Shown: positions 1 to 8,671 of the stretch, piece by piece | Numbering within the stretch: the stretch's first letter is position 1 | Layout: every line of letters begins with the position of its first letter | Assembly (NCBI RefSeq): GCF_000143885.2 | Contig: NC_018581.1 | Location: 992,001 to 1,056,000, forward strand | Source of the DNA: Gordonia sp. KTR9 | Lineage (GTDB): Bacteria > Actinomycetota > Actinomycetes > Mycobacteriales > Mycobacteriaceae | DNA length: 64,000 nt | Direction: 5' to 3' | Translations under genes and position numbers: made by a program | Notes under the pieces: model-generated | Told to the model about the DNA's origin: nothing | Database searches by the model: none | The model's input: the letters and a program-made list of their open reading frames with translations, nothing else

Positions 1-429
1 GGAATGGTCCCCGCCGGATGCGTGGTCGTCGCCGTGTTCGGCGTGGTCGTCTCCGTGCGCCTCGGCGGCATGCTCCTCACCGCCCAGCAGGGAGTAGGCG
101 TCGACGGCCGTCGCGTCGGAGTTCGCCGCGGCCTCCTCCATGTAGGAGTCGTAGTGGCCGCCGTTGAAGACCAAGACGTCGGCGTCGGCGATGGTCGCGG
201 TGTCGGCGGCGGACGGCTCGAACTCGTGCGGGTCACCGTCGGCGTTGGTGTACAGCGCGGTGACCTGGGCCTTGTCCCCGGCGACGGCGGCCGCCACCGA
301 ACCCCACACGTTCGTGGAGGTCACCACGGTCGGGGGTCCGTCGCTCCCGCCGGAGTCGTTCGAGCAGGCAGACAGCACCAGGGCCGCGGCGGACAGCACG
401 CCGGCCGCGGCCAACAGGGATTTCCTCAT
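1..429 (-). CDS. Metal (Zn/Mn-type) ABC transporter substrate-binding lipoprotein, N-terminal part
   Basis: The gene is read leftward and leaves the window after 143 codons. It opens with a lipoprotein signal: basic MRKS, a hydrophobic stretch, then the lipobox LSAC, so the mature protein is anchored to the outer face of the membrane. The next segment (VVTSTNVWGSVAAAVAG, then DPHEFEPS) is the classic start of a cluster 9 (ZnuA/TroA-type) metal-binding protein; the His in DPHEFEPS is a family metal ligand. A His/Asp/Glu-rich loop follows (about residues 118-143), as in zinc-specific members. A Zur-like site lies 19 bp upstream. Zinc is favoured over manganese because of the His-rich loop and the site, but this is inference. 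Confidence 0.85.
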   Translation of the reverse strand, partial: MRKSLLAAAGVLSAAALVLSACSNDSGGSDGPPTVVTSTNVWGSVAAAVAGDKAQVTALYTNADGDPHEFEPSAADTATIADADVLVFNGGHYDSYMEEAAANSDATAVDAYSLLGGEEHAAEAHGDDHAEHGDDHASGGDHS

Positions 430-447
430 CGACAACCTTTACGCAAA

Positions 448-462
448 TGACAATCGTTACCG
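448..462. promoter_or_regulatory. Candidate Zur-type operator
   Basis: The 15-mer TGACAATCGTTACCG resembles the actinobacterial Zur box (consensus near TGAAAATCATTTTCA), with an imperfect dyad around the central AATCGTT. It sits 19 bp upstream of the metal-binding lipoprotein start, where a repressor would block transcription. The left arm (TGACAATC) is good and the right arm is degraded, so this is a candidate only. Confidence 0.4.
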
Positions 463-543
463 AAAGCAGTCTAGGTGATCGCGGCGGCGGGCGTGCAGGG
501 TGTCCGCACGCCGGGGGACGCGTCGGCCGGTGCGACGTTTCTC

Positions 544-549
544 TATGGT
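544..549 (+). promoter_or_regulatory. Leaderless-type -10 box for mshA
   Basis: TATGGT fits TANNNT and is followed by 7 nt and then ATG at 557, the spacing expected when the transcript starts on the start codon. The GGAG just before the ATG could instead act as a short-spaced ribosome binding site. Confidence 0.4.
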
Positions 550-556
550 GGAGACC

Positions 557-1912
557 ATGACCTCCAGCCCGTCCCCGCGGCGTGTCGCGCTGATCTCCGT
601 GCACACCTCGCCGCTGGCGCAACCGGGCACCGGCGACGCCGGCGGGATGAACGTCTACGTCTGGCAGACGGCGACCCGGCTGGCCCGCCGAGGAGTCGAG
701 GTCGAGATCTTCACCCGTGCGACGTCGTCGGCCGATGCGCCGTCGGTCGCCGCCGCGCCGGGGGTCACGGTGCGCAATGTGGTCGCCGGTCCGTTCGAGG
801 GCCTCGACAAGCGCGACCTGCCCGCCCAGCTGTGCGCGTTCACGGCCGGGGTGTTGCGTGCCGAGGCGGCCCAGGCGCCCGGTTACTACGACGTGATCCA
901 TTCCCACTACTGGCTCTCCGGTCAGGTGGGCTGGCTCGCCCGCGACCGGTGGGGCGTCCCGCTGGTGCACACCGCGCACACCCTCGCCGCGGTCAAGAAC
1001 GCCTCACTCGCCGAGGGCGACACCGCCGAACCGCAACTAAGGGTGATCGGCGAACAACAGGTCGTCGGTGAGGCCGACCGGCTCGTCGCGAACACCGAAA
1101 CCGAGGCGGCAGAGCTGCTCTCGATGTACGGCGCCGATCCTGCCCGCATCGACGTGGTGACCCCGGGAGCCGACCTCGACTGCTACACCCCGGGTTCGGC
1201 CGCGCAGGCCCGGGTGGCACTGGGCCTCGACCCCGACGAGACGATCGTGACGTTCGTCGGCCGAATCCAACCGCTCAAGGCGCCGGACCTCCTCGTGGCC
1301 GCGGCCGCGCCGCTGATCTCCGAAGCCGCCTCGACCGGCCGCAGACTGCGTCTGCTCGTGGTCGGCGGACCGTCGGGTTCCGGCCTCCAGCGACCGACCG
1401 CACTGATGGACCAGGTTGCCGAGCTGGGGATCTCGGACTCGGTGACCTTCCTCCCGCCCCAGCCGGCGCAACGCCTGGCACAGGTGTACCGGGCATCGGA
1501 TGTCGTTGCGGTGCCCAGTCATTCGGAGAGTTTCGGCCTCGTCGCGATCGAGGCCCAGGCGTGCGGGACGCCCGTCATCGCCGCGAACGTCGGCGGTCTC
1601 GGGGTCGCGGTCGACGACGGGCGGACCGGTGTCCTGGTCAACGGCCACGCGGTCGGCGACTGGACCAACGCGCTCGAGAAACTCCTGGCGCAACCCGATC
1701 GTCTCGTCGAACTCGGCCACAACGCCCGTGCACATGCCGAGCAGTTCTCCTGGGATCACACGGTGGATCAGCTCCTGGAGAGCTACAGCCGAGCCATGCG
1801 GTCGTTCGCCGCGCGCCAGGGCCCGGAATCGCCCGACGCGACGGTGACGGCCGCGGCCTCGGCTCGCCTCCGGCGCCGCTGGCGTCGCCGGCGCAACCGG
1901 GTGACGGTCTGA
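557..1912 (+). CDS. mshA: D-inositol-3-phosphate glycosyltransferase MshA
   Basis: MshA transfers N-acetylglucosamine from UDP-GlcNAc to 1D-myo-inositol 3-phosphate, the first step of mycothiol synthesis in the cytoplasm. The 451-residue product has the GT4 layout: an N-terminal Rossmann half with [20 protein letters not shown] (nucleotide-sugar/inositol-phosphate loop), a central [14 protein letters not shown] segment that opens the C-terminal half, and the E-x7-E type motif [18 protein letters not shown] near residues 335-355. The C-terminus is Arg-rich. ATG 557 is chosen because it directly precedes the conserved start; an in-frame ATG at 545 and a longer upstream reading lack a ribosome site. 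A YbjN gene follows 58 bp later, as it does in M. tuberculosis. Confidence 0.95.
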   Translation: MTSSPSPRRVALISVHTSPLAQPGTGDAGGMNVYVWQTATRLARRGVEVEIFTRATSSADAPSVAAAPGVTVRNVVAGPFEGLDKRDLPAQLCAFTAGVLRAEAAQAPGYYDVIHSHYWLSGQVGWLARDRWGVPLVHTAHTLAAVKNASLAEGDTAEPQLRVIGEQQVVGEADRLVANTETEAAELLSMYGADPARIDVVTPGADLDCYTPGSAAQARVALGLDPDETIVTFVGRIQPLKAPDLLVAAAAPLISEAASTGRRLRLLVVGGPSGSGLQRPTALMDQVAELGISDSVTFLPPQPAQRLAQVYRASDVVAVPSHSESFGLVAIEAQACGTPVIAANVGGLGVAVDDGRTGVLVNGHAVGDWTNALEKLLAQPDRLVELGHNARAHAEQFSWDHTVDQLLESYSRAMRSFAARQGPESPDATVTAAASARLRRRWRRRRNRVTV

Positions 1913-1970
1913 CGCAGCCGGACACCGCCCGCTGCGCAAGGGATTCCGATTCCATCGAAGAGAGGACGCC

Positions 1971-2585
1971 GTGAGTCGCACCGAGGTCGTCGACCTGCTC
2001 GAGAAGACGCTGGGCGAGAACGAGATCGCCTTCACACGCAAGAGCGGCGGCGGCGCCGACGTCGACCACGTGGTCGTCGAGTTGCCCGGCGAACGCAAAC
2101 TCAAGACCACGGTGCTGCTGACGGCGAGTGAGCACGGTGTGCGGGTGGAGGCCTTCGTGTGCCGCCGCCCCGACGAGAACTACGCCGGGGTGTACAAGCA
2201 CCTGCTGAAACGCAATCGCCGGCTGTACGGGGTCGCCTACACCATCGACAACACCGGTGACATCTACCTGGTGGGCCGCATCTCCGCCGATGCGCTGAGC
2301 TCCGGCGAGGTCGATCGCATCCTGGGGCAGGTCCTCGAGGCAGCGGACGGCGACTTCAACACCTTGCTCGAGCTCGGCTTCCTCACCTCGATCCGGCGCG
2401 AGTGGGCGTGGCGGGTCTCGCGCGGCGAGTCCCTGCGCAACCTCCTCGCGTTCGAGCACCTCATCGACAAGGAGTCCCTGCCCGAGGCCGGTGCGCCGCT
2501 CGAAGGCCGCTATGTGCCGGGTGAATCGGTGGTCGACGGTGCCGATCAGGCGAGTGACGTCACCGCCGAATCGGACGAATCGTAG
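1971..2585 (+). CDS. YbjN domain-containing protein
   Basis: This 204-residue cytoplasmic protein belongs to the YbjN (type III secretion chaperone-like fold) family and is the counterpart of the gene next to mshA in mycobacteria. No catalytic motif is visible. The core has the alternating strand/helix pattern of the fold (KTTVLLTASEHGVRVEAFVCRRP, then a helix NYAGVYKHLLKRN), and the tail is acidic and low in complexity (from about residue 175). The start is GTG at 1971, preceded by AGAGAGGA at good spacing. Its constant pairing with mshA suggests a role near thiol metabolism or stress adaptation, but no function is established here. Confidence 0.85.
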   Translation: MSRTEVVDLLEKTLGENEIAFTRKSGGGADVDHVVVELPGERKLKTTVLLTASEHGVRVEAFVCRRPDENYAGVYKHLLKRNRRLYGVAYTIDNTGDIYLVGRISADALSSGEVDRILGQVLEAADGDFNTLLELGFLTSIRREWAWRVSRGESLRNLLAFEHLIDKESLPEAGAPLEGRYVPGESVVDGADQASDVTAESDES

Positions 2586-2616
2586 ACTCTTCGCGAGAGG
2601 TCCACGTCACATCATG

Positions 2617-2636
2617 TCAACATGCGTTGATACGAT
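2617..2636 (+). promoter_or_regulatory. Palindromic operator abutting a -10 box upstream of the acyl-CoA ligase
   Basis: TCAACATGCGTTGA (2617-2630) is a perfect 5+4+5 inverted repeat, immediately followed by TACGAT (2631-2636), which fits TANNNT. A start near 2643 would give a roughly 24-nt leader carrying the ribosome site GGAGG before ATG 2667. A dimeric repressor bound here would cover the promoter; its identity is unknown and no TetR gene is adjacent. Confidence 0.45.
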
Positions 2637-2666
2637 GCGGGCGAGAAATTCCCCAATGGAGGTGCC

Positions 2667-4274
2667 ATGAGCTTCAAGAGTCCGTTCCCCGACGTCGAGA
2701 TCCCCGATGTGAGCGTGTACGAGTTCCTGTTCGGCGCGGTGGCCGACGAGGATCTGGCACGCACCGCGCTCGTGGACCCGAAGTCGGGCGCGACGACGAC
2801 GTACGCCCAGCTGATCTCGCAGATCGACGCGGCGGCGGGAGCGCTGGCGTCGCGGGGGATCGGGGTGGGCGACGTGGTCGGCATCCTGTCGCCCAACATC
2901 CCGGCGTTCGCGACGGTGTTCCACGGCATCCTGCGCGCCGGCGGCACCGCCACCACGATCAACGCGTTGTTCACCGGGCCGGAGATCGCCAAGCAGCTGC
3001 GGGATTCGGGCGCCAAGATGCTGGTCACGATCTCCCCGATGCTGGAGCAGGCCAAGGCGGCGGCCGACGAGGTCGGGCTGGCGGATGCGGATCTGATCGT
3101 CCTCGACGGGGAGGGCCAGGACAGCTCGGGTCACCCCAACGCCGCGGATCTGCTGGGCGCGGGACTGGCCGCGCCGGAGGTGTCCTTCGATCCGTCGACG
3201 CATGTCGCGGTGCTGCCGTATTCGTCGGGGACGACCGGCAATCCGAAGGGAGTGGCGCTCTCGCACCGCAACCTGGTCGCGAACGTCGCCCAGATCCGCC
3301 CGCTCCAGGGCATGGGTGCCGACGACGTGGTCATCGCGGTGCTGCCCTTCTTCCACATCTACGGCATGACCGTGCTGCTCAACGCCGCGCTCTACAACCG
3401 CGCGTCGCTCGTCGTCATGCCTCGTTTCGATCTCGTGGAGTTCCTGGAGAACATCCAGAACCACAAGGTGACGATGGCCTACATCGCGCCGCCGGTGGCC
3501 GTGGCGCTGGCCAAGCACCCGATCATCGACAACTACGACCTGTCGTCGCTGCACACGATGATGTCCGGTGCCGCGCCGCTCGACGATGAGCTGGGTCAGG
3601 CGGTGGCCAAGCGTCTGGACCTGCACATGCTGCAGGGCTACGGGATGAGCGAGCTGTCGCCGGTGAGCCACATGATCCCGGCCGACACCGCCGGTCTGCT
3701 GGGTCAGCAGGACCCGCCGTTGTCCTCGACCGGCTGGGCGGTGGCCAACTCGGAGAACAAGATCGTCGACCCGGCTTCGGGTGCGGAGATCGAGCTGCCG
3801 AGCGAGGGCCTGTCCGAGCCCGGCGAGTTGTGGGTGAAGGGCCCCAACGTGATGCTGGGCTACCTCAACAACGACCAGGCGACCGCGGACACCATCGACG
3901 CCGACGGTTACCTGCACACCGGCGACATGGCGCAGGTCGATCCGACGGGGTGCGTCTACATCGTCGACCGGCTCAAGGAACTCATCAAGTACAAGGGCTA
4001 CCAGGTACCGCCCGCCGAGCTCGAGGCGTTGCTGCTGACCAACGACAAGATCGCCGATGCGGCGGTCATCGGGGTCATCGAGGCGGAGTCGGGGGAGGAG
4101 ATCCCGAAGGCCTTCGTGGTACGTCAGCCGGGTTCGGAGATCACCGCGGACGAGGTCATCGAGTTCGTGGCCTCGAAGGTGGCCCCGCACAAGAAGGTTC
4201 GTGCGGTCGAGTTCATCGAGACGATCCCCAAGTCGGCCTCGGGCAAGATCCTGCGCAAGGACCTTCGCAAGTAA
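2667..4274 (+). CDS. Acyl-CoA ligase, 4-coumarate:CoA ligase type (AMP-binding)
   Basis: This 535-residue enzyme activates a carboxylic acid with ATP to an acyl-adenylate and transfers it to CoA. The P-loop motif YSSGTTGNPKGVALSH (about 183-198), YGMSELSP (A5 region), GYLHTGDMA (A7) and the C-terminal KSASGKILRKDLRK, with its catalytic lysine, are all present. The overall pattern (VSVYEFLFG..., GxxxHRNLVANV) is closest to plant-type 4-coumarate:CoA ligases and the mycobacterial FadD branch like them, so an aromatic or medium-chain acid is the likely substrate. A strong GGAGGTGCC precedes ATG. It appears monocistronic: an operator-like palindrome lies upstream and a perfect hairpin downstream. 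It has no equivalent at this place in M. tuberculosis. Confidence 0.88.
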   Translation: MSFKSPFPDVEIPDVSVYEFLFGAVADEDLARTALVDPKSGATTTYAQLISQIDAAAGALASRGIGVGDVVGILSPNIPAFATVFHGILRAGGTATTINALFTGPEIAKQLRDSGAKMLVTISPMLEQAKAAADEVGLADADLIVLDGEGQDSSGHPNAADLLGAGLAAPEVSFDPSTHVAVLPYSSGTTGNPKGVALSHRNLVANVAQIRPLQGMGADDVVIAVLPFFHIYGMTVLLNAALYNRASLVVMPRFDLVEFLENIQNHKVTMAYIAPPVAVALAKHPIIDNYDLSSLHTMMSGAAPLDDELGQAVAKRLDLHMLQGYGMSELSPVSHMIPADTAGLLGQQDPPLSSTGWAVANSENKIVDPASGAEIELPSEGLSEPGELWVKGPNVMLGYLNNDQATADTIDADGYLHTGDMAQVDPTGCVYIVDRLKELIKYKGYQVPPAELEALLLTNDKIADAAVIGVIEAESGEEIPKAFVVRQPGSEITADEVIEFVASKVAPHKKVRAVEFIETIPKSASGKILRKDLRK

Positions 4275-4290
4275 CTTCATCGAGATTTGT

Positions 4291-4325
4291 ATGACGTCGT
4301 GCCCGGAATCCGGGCACGACGTCAT
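4291..4325. terminator. Perfect 35-nt palindrome, bidirectional terminator
   Basis: Seventeen bases on either side of one central A pair perfectly (ATGACGTCGTGCCCGGA with its complement). It lies between the convergent acyl-CoA ligase and permease genes. There is no T-run, as is usual for high-G+C actinobacterial terminators. Confidence 0.75.
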
Positions 4326-4342
4326 TCGGATTCGAGTCGGAC

Positions 4343-5791
4343 TCAGGGGATCTCGTGCGGCGGGATGTCGTCGTATGCCGAGGCGGGCGCGGTCCCGGTG
4401 CGCTTGTTCCACCAGTAGGTGAGGGCCCAGAGGATCACGCCCAGGAGCAGCAGCCAGCCGGCGACGACATACTGTTCCGGATCACGTCCGGTGAACGGCA
4501 GCGTCAGGTATCCGCAGGTGACGGCGCCGATGACCGCGATCGGCGTGTACGTGCGGAAGTGCTTGTGGCCCACCTTGTCCTTGCGCAGCACCAGGACCGA
4601 GATGTTGACGACGGTGAACACCGCGAGCAGCAGCAGCGCGGTGGTGCCGCCGAGCAGGCCGACGATGGAACCCTTGGGGTCGGCGCTGACGTAGGTCAGC
4701 AGGCACAGCGCGACGACCGTGGTGAAGATGATCGCCGAGAACGGTGTGCGACGCCCGGGGTGGACGTAGGCGAGGAACTTCGGCAGGACGCCCTGCTTGG
4801 CCATGCCGTACAGCAATCGGCTGGCCATCATCATGTTGATGAGCGCGGTGTTGGCGACGGCGAACATCGAGATCCACGGCAGCAGATCGGACATCGGGAA
4901 ATCGGGCGCGGCGGCCTGAACGACGTCGACGAGCGGCGTCTCGCTCTCCGACAGCACGCCGACGGGCACGATGGCGACCGCGCAGATCGCGATCAGGACG
5001 TACACGACGGCGGTGATCCCGAGGCCGCTCAACATCACCTTCGGGAAGATCCGCACCGGGTCCTTGCACTCTTCGGCCATGTTGACCGAGTCCTCGAAGC
5101 CGACGAGGGCGAAGAAGGCCAGTGACGTCGCGGCGGTCACCGCGATGAAGACGTTCTTGTCGTCGGGACTCTCGAAGGCCACCACCGCGTCCCAGTGTTC
5201 GGCGTTGCCGCCGATGATGAACCAGTAGCCGATGAACAGGACGAGCAACAGGCCCGTCAACTCCACCAGGGTCAGCACCACATTGGTGCCGACGCCCTCC
5301 GCGACGCCGCGGAAGTTGATGAACATGACCAGCAGCAGGAAGCCGATGGCGATGGCGAACAGTGCCGGATTCGTGGCGTCGGGTGAGTCGCCGCTGAACG
5401 CGGTCAGCATGTTGACCGCGAAGGCCCGCGACGCGGTGGTCGCCGAGGTGATGCCCGAACACATCACCGTGAACAGCACGATGAACGTGATGAAGTGGAC
5501 GCCGAAGGCCTTGTGCACGTAGAGCGCTGCGCCGGCGGCCTGCGGGTATTTCGTCACCAGCTCGAGATACGAGAAGGCGGTGAGGGTCGCGACCGTGAAC
5601 GCGATGAGGAACGGCAGCCATGCCGCGCCGCCGACCTCGCCGGCGACCTGCCCGGTCAGCGCGTAGACGCCGGTGCCGAGGATGTCGCCGATGATGAACA
5701 ACAGCAACAGCTTCCAGCCCAGTACGCGTTTGAGCTCGGGCTGCTTTTCCGCATTCTGGCCGGTGGAACCGGCATCTGTACTGGCTGTCAT
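4343..5791 (-). CDS. APC-family amino acid permease
   Basis: This 482-residue integral membrane protein has about 12 hydrophobic segments and the N-terminal APC signature [17 protein letters not shown] (TM1), followed by [14 protein letters not shown] and [19 protein letters not shown]. The unwound TM1 and GxG motif bind the substrate amine and carboxylate in this family. Proton-coupled uptake of an amino acid (possibly cationic) or polyamine is likely, but the specificity cannot be read. Both tails are polar. A TAGCGT box 6 nt before ATG suggests a leaderless transcript. It is divergent from gpmA. Confidence 0.85.
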   Translation of the reverse strand: MTASTDAGSTGQNAEKQPELKRVLGWKLLLLFIIGDILGTGVYALTGQVAGEVGGAAWLPFLIAFTVATLTAFSYLELVTKYPQAAGAALYVHKAFGVHFITFIVLFTVMCSGITSATTASRAFAVNMLTAFSGDSPDATNPALFAIAIGFLLLVMFINFRGVAEGVGTNVVLTLVELTGLLLVLFIGYWFIIGGNAEHWDAVVAFESPDDKNVFIAVTAATSLAFFALVGFEDSVNMAEECKDPVRIFPKVMLSGLGITAVVYVLIAICAVAIVPVGVLSESETPLVDVVQAAAPDFPMSDLLPWISMFAVANTALINMMMASRLLYGMAKQGVLPKFLAYVHPGRRTPFSAIIFTTVVALCLLTYVSADPKGSIVGLLGGTTALLLLAVFTVVNISVLVLRKDKVGHKHFRTYTPIAVIGAVTCGYLTLPFTGRDPEQYVVAGWLLLLGVILWALTYWWNKRTGTAPASAYDDIPPHEIP

Positions 5792-5797
5792 GCGATC

Positions 5798-5803
5798 ACG
5801 CTA
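5798..5803 (-). promoter_or_regulatory. Leaderless-type -10 box for the permease
   Basis: On the minus strand TAGCGT is followed by GATCGC and then ATG (5791), i.e. TANNNT-N6-ATG. No ribosome binding site is present before the ATG. Confidence 0.5.
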
Positions 5804-5941
5804 GACCTGCCCCGGTCCTTTCGCGCGGCGAATCGATGGGTTCATTACCATTTCGTCCTCCCGCGTCGTGCGCAGGGGTCGGCGCGGGATTCCGGCGGCG
5901 GTGCAGAGAAGGCGCGCACCGACTGTGGAAAACTATCCGCC

Positions 5942-6688
5942 ATGAGCAACGGCACCTTGATCCTGATGCGTCACGGCGAGAGCGAATGGAATGCGTCCAA
6001 CCAGTTCACCGGCTGGGTCGATGTGGCGCTGACCGACAAGGGCAAGGCCGAGGCCGAGCGCGGTGGCGAGCTCCTCGTCGAACACGACCTGCTGCCCGAC
6101 GTCGTCTACACCTCGCTGTTGCGTCGCGCCATCACGACCGCGCACATCGCACTGGACCGGGCCGACCGGCTGTGGATTCCGGTGATCCGCGACTGGCGAC
6201 TCAACGAGCGTCACTACGGCGCGCTGCAGGGCCTCAACAAGGCCGAGACCAAGGAGAAGTTCGGCGACGAACAGTTCATGCTGTGGCGCCGCAGCTATGA
6301 CACCCCGCCGCCGGCGATCGAGCCCGACGCGGAGTACAGCCAGGTCGGCGACGCGCGCTACGCCGACCTCGCCGAGGTGCCGCTGACCGAGTGCCTCAAG
6401 GACGTCGTCGAGCGGTTCATCCCGTACTACCTCGAGACCATCGTCGCCGACGTCAAGGCGGGCAAGACGGTGCTGCTGGCCGCGCACGGGAACTCGCTGC
6501 GCGCGCTCGTCAAGCATCTCGACGGCATCTCCGACGAGGACATCGCGGGCCTGAACATCCCCACCGGCAACCCGCTCCGCTACGACCTCGACGACGATCT
6601 GAAGCCGCTGAACCCCGGTGGTACGTACCTGGACCCTGAGGCGGCCGCCGCCGGTGCCGCTGCGGTGGCCGCCCAGGGGCAGAAGTAG
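5942..6688 (+). CDS. gpmA: 2,3-bisphosphoglycerate-dependent phosphoglycerate mutase
   Basis: GpmA interconverts 3- and 2-phosphoglycerate in glycolysis and gluconeogenesis. The 248-residue length is typical. The phosphohistidine motif [10 protein letters not shown] is at residues 8-17, RHYGALQG follows with the substrate-binding arginines, and the second catalytic histidine lies in [10 protein letters not shown] near 183. The tail is Ala-rich. The start ATG at 5942 gives the conserved [12 protein letters not shown] opening. It stands between the YbjN and senX3 counterparts, as gpm1 does in M. tuberculosis. Confidence 0.95.
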   Translation: MSNGTLILMRHGESEWNASNQFTGWVDVALTDKGKAEAERGGELLVEHDLLPDVVYTSLLRRAITTAHIALDRADRLWIPVIRDWRLNERHYGALQGLNKAETKEKFGDEQFMLWRRSYDTPPPAIEPDAEYSQVGDARYADLAEVPLTECLKDVVERFIPYYLETIVADVKAGKTVLLAAHGNSLRALVKHLDGISDEDIAGLNIPTGNPLRYDLDDDLKPLNPGGTYLDPEAAAAGAAAVAAQGQK

Positions 6689-6755
6689 GCAGAGGGTCCG
6701 TTCGGACAACGAGACGTGACACGTTTCGCCATGGCGTCGACAGTGTGGCGCGCGC

Positions 6756-6761
6756 TACATT
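6756..6761 (+). promoter_or_regulatory. Leaderless-type -10 box for the small GNAT
   Basis: TACATT is followed by 7 nt and then ATG 6769. No ribosome site lies between them. Confidence 0.5.
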
Positions 6762-6768
6762 AGACGGC

Positions 6769-7089
6769 ATGGCGGATGTGGGTGCCCTGCGGATCGACCA
6801 TTCACCTGCTCGGGAGCGGTACGAGGCGATTCTCGTCGCCGACTCCACGGGCGAGGACGAGGTCGTGGGCTATCTGGACTATGTCTCCGAGCCGTACCAG
6901 GTCGTCGTCACGCACACCGTGATCCGGGAGCAGTTCAGCGGTCACGGCTATGCGGGGCACCTGGTCCGGTTCGTCCTCGAGGACATCCGCAGCAGCGGCA
7001 AGCAGGTGGTGCCGGTCTGTTCCTATGTCCAGCGTTTCATCGAACGCCACCCCGAGTTCGCCGACATGGCGGTGCCGGTTCCGCAATGA
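6769..7089 (+). CDS. Small GNAT-family N-acetyltransferase (Acetyltransf_CG type)
   Basis: The 106-residue protein matches the short single-domain GNAT family with strands GYLDYVSEPYQVVVTHTVI and the acetyl-CoA pyrophosphate loop in FSGHGYAGHLVRFVLEDIRSSGKQVVPVCSYV, ending in FIERHPEF, a family hallmark. The acceptor is unknown; these proteins are generally assigned to small-molecule or protein acetylation. An in-frame GTG at 6745 would add 8 residues but falls across the -10 box, so ATG 6769 is preferred. Confidence 0.85.
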   Translation: MADVGALRIDHSPARERYEAILVADSTGEDEVVGYLDYVSEPYQVVVTHTVIREQFSGHGYAGHLVRFVLEDIRSSGKQVVPVCSYVQRFIERHPEFADMAVPVPQ

Positions 7090-7125
7090 CCGCCCCCGTC
7101 GCCGAGCTCTCGGCCCTCGCAGGGC

Positions 7126-7158
7126 CTCCGGCCAACTCCGCGTGAACAACTGCCGAAC
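7126..7158 (-). promoter_or_regulatory. PHO-type box: three 11-nt direct repeats upstream of senX3
   Basis: Read on the minus strand, the stretch is GTTCGGCAGTT, GTTCACGCGGA and GTTGGCCGGAG in tandem, each 11 nt and starting GTT. Direct 11-nt repeats of GTTCACC type are the binding unit of actinobacterial PhoP/RegX3 regulators. It ends 38 bp before the senX3 -10 box, consistent with autoregulation by RegX3. The first two repeats are convincing; the third is weak. Confidence 0.5.
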
Positions 7159-7195
7159 ACCTTCGTCAGATGTGCGTTCGGAGTTGGTCGAGTCG

Positions 7196-7201
7196 TAAGC
7201 T
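7196..7201 (+). promoter_or_regulatory. Leaderless-type -10 box for senX3
   Basis: TAAGCT is followed by 6 nt and then the GTG start at 7208, with no ribosome binding site between. Confidence 0.55.
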
Positions 7202-7207
7202 GCCCCT

Positions 7208-8671
7208 GTGACCGCCGCTATCTCCGCCGCGACGATCGCGTTCGTACTCGCGCTCTGCCTCGGTGTCGTGATCGGTCGACGCACCCGGGACCGTGACCGG
7301 TCTCGCGGATTCGCGTTCTTCGACCGCTTCTCGCGTGGTTCCGCACCCGCCGACGCCGCCGACGCCACCGCGCCGGTGTTCCCGGTGACCCTCGGTCCCC
7401 GTGCGGTGCCGTCCTGGGCGGAGGTCCGCGACTCGGATGTGCAGTCGACCACCGACGACGGGCGGATGACCAAGGCCGGTCTGCTGAGCATGGTCGTGCG
7501 CAACACCGAGACCGCCATCGCCGTCGTCGACGAGTTCCGTGACGTCGTCCTGTACAACCAGCGGGCCGTCGAACTCGGACTCGTGCGCGAGATGCTGCTG
7601 GCCGACCCCGTGTGGGATGCGGTGAAAGAGGTGCTCGACACCGGGGTGGAACGCCGCTTCGAGTTCAGCCCGCCGATGTCGAGCCTCGGCTTCGTCTCGA
7701 CCGGCCGGACTCCGAGGCCCAGCGTCGAGCACGTGCGCTGTCACGCCAAGATCGTCGCGCAGGGCGACGAACGCTACGTCGTCGCATACGGCCTCGACGA
7801 CACCGAACACAAGCGTGTGGAGGCGACCCGGCGCGACTTCGTCGCCAACGTCTCGCACGAACTCAAGACACCCGTCGGCGCGATCGGCCTGCTCGCCGAG
7901 GCGCTCCTGGAGTCGGCCGACGACACCGACTCGGTGCAACACTTCAGTCGCCGCGTGGTCGGCGAGACCAAGCGCATGGGCAACATGGTGAGCGAACTGC
8001 TGGCGCTGTCCCGGCTGCAGGACGGCGTCACCCCGGAGTTCACCTGCATCGACGTCGACTCGCTCATCGACGACGCGCTGGCCTCGGCGACCCTCGCCGC
8101 CGAGGCGGCGGCGATCGAGCTGCGCGCGGACGATCCGATCGGGGTGACCATCCGCGGCGACCGGCCACTGCTGCTCACCGCGCTGAACAACCTGATCTCC
8201 AACGCCGTCTCGTACTCGCCGTCGGACACCGTGGTCTCCATCAGTCGTCGGGTCATCAAGATCGACGGGCGGCCGATGGTCGCCATCGCGGTCACCGACC
8301 GCGGGATCGGGATCGAGCCGGAGGATCAGCAGCGCGTCTTCGAACGCTTCTTCCGGGTCGACAAGGCCCGCTCGCGGATGACCGGCGGCACCGGACTCGG
8401 ACTGGCCATCGTCAAGCACGTGGCCGCCAACCACGGCGGCACCATCAACCTGTGGAGCAAGCCCGGTACCGGCTCCACGTTCACGCTGTGCATCCCGGAG
8501 GACCTGTCGGACACCGGCTGGCCGGAGGCGGCCGAACAGGCGCTGTCGAATCCGGATTCACCTCCCCGCGGACTCGGCGCCGGCCATCATCACACCCCGC
8601 CGGCCCGGGTCGACGCAGCATCATCGAACGACCCGATTTCCGGTCACGACAACGAAGGAAACAAGAGTTGA
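7208..8671 (+). CDS. senX3: Sensor histidine kinase SenX3
   Basis: SenX3 senses phosphate status at the membrane and phosphorylates RegX3. The 487-residue protein has one N-terminal membrane helix (about residues 4-22), a PAS-like region (about 100-195), the dimerisation/phosphoacceptor helix with NVSHELKTPVGAIG (His near 218), and a full ATPase domain: N box NLISNAVSYSP, G1 DRGIGIEP, F box ERFFRVD and G2 GGTGLGLAIVKH. The tail is His/Pro-rich. Translation begins at GTG with no Shine-Dalgarno. Its TGA overlaps the regX3 TTG by 4 nt, so the pair is translationally coupled. PHO-like repeats upstream suggest RegX3 control. Confidence 0.93.
   Translation: MTAAISAATIAFVLALCLGVVIGRRTRDRDRSRGFAFFDRFSRGSAPADAADATAPVFPVTLGPRAVPSWAEVRDSDVQSTTDDGRMTKAGLLSMVVRNTETAIAVVDEFRDVVLYNQRAVELGLVREMLLADPVWDAVKEVLDTGVERRFEFSPPMSSLGFVSTGRTPRPSVEHVRCHAKIVAQGDERYVVAYGLDDTEHKRVEATRRDFVANVSHELKTPVGAIGLLAEALLESADDTDSVQHFSRRVVGETKRMGNMVSELLALSRLQDGVTPEFTCIDVDSLIDDALASATLAAEAAAIELRADDPIGVTIRGDRPLLLTALNNLISNAVSYSPSDTVVSISRRVIKIDGRPMVAIAVTDRGIGIEPEDQQRVFERFFRVDKARSRMTGGTGLGLAIVKHVAANHGGTINLWSKPGTGSTFTLCIPEDLSDTGWPEAAEQALSNPDSPPRGLGAGHHHTPPARVDAASSNDPISGHDNEGNKS

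Noticed and set aside
233..979. Long open frame on the minus strand across the mshA start
   Set aside because: It is antisense to the lipoprotein/mshA region, rich in Arg/Gly/His as expected for a shadow frame in high-G+C DNA, and has no domain.
2607..4412. 601-codon open frame opposite the acyl-CoA ligase
   Set aside because: The frame is a mirror of a well-conserved enzyme on the other strand; its composition (Arg, His, Val, Asp-rich) has no motif.
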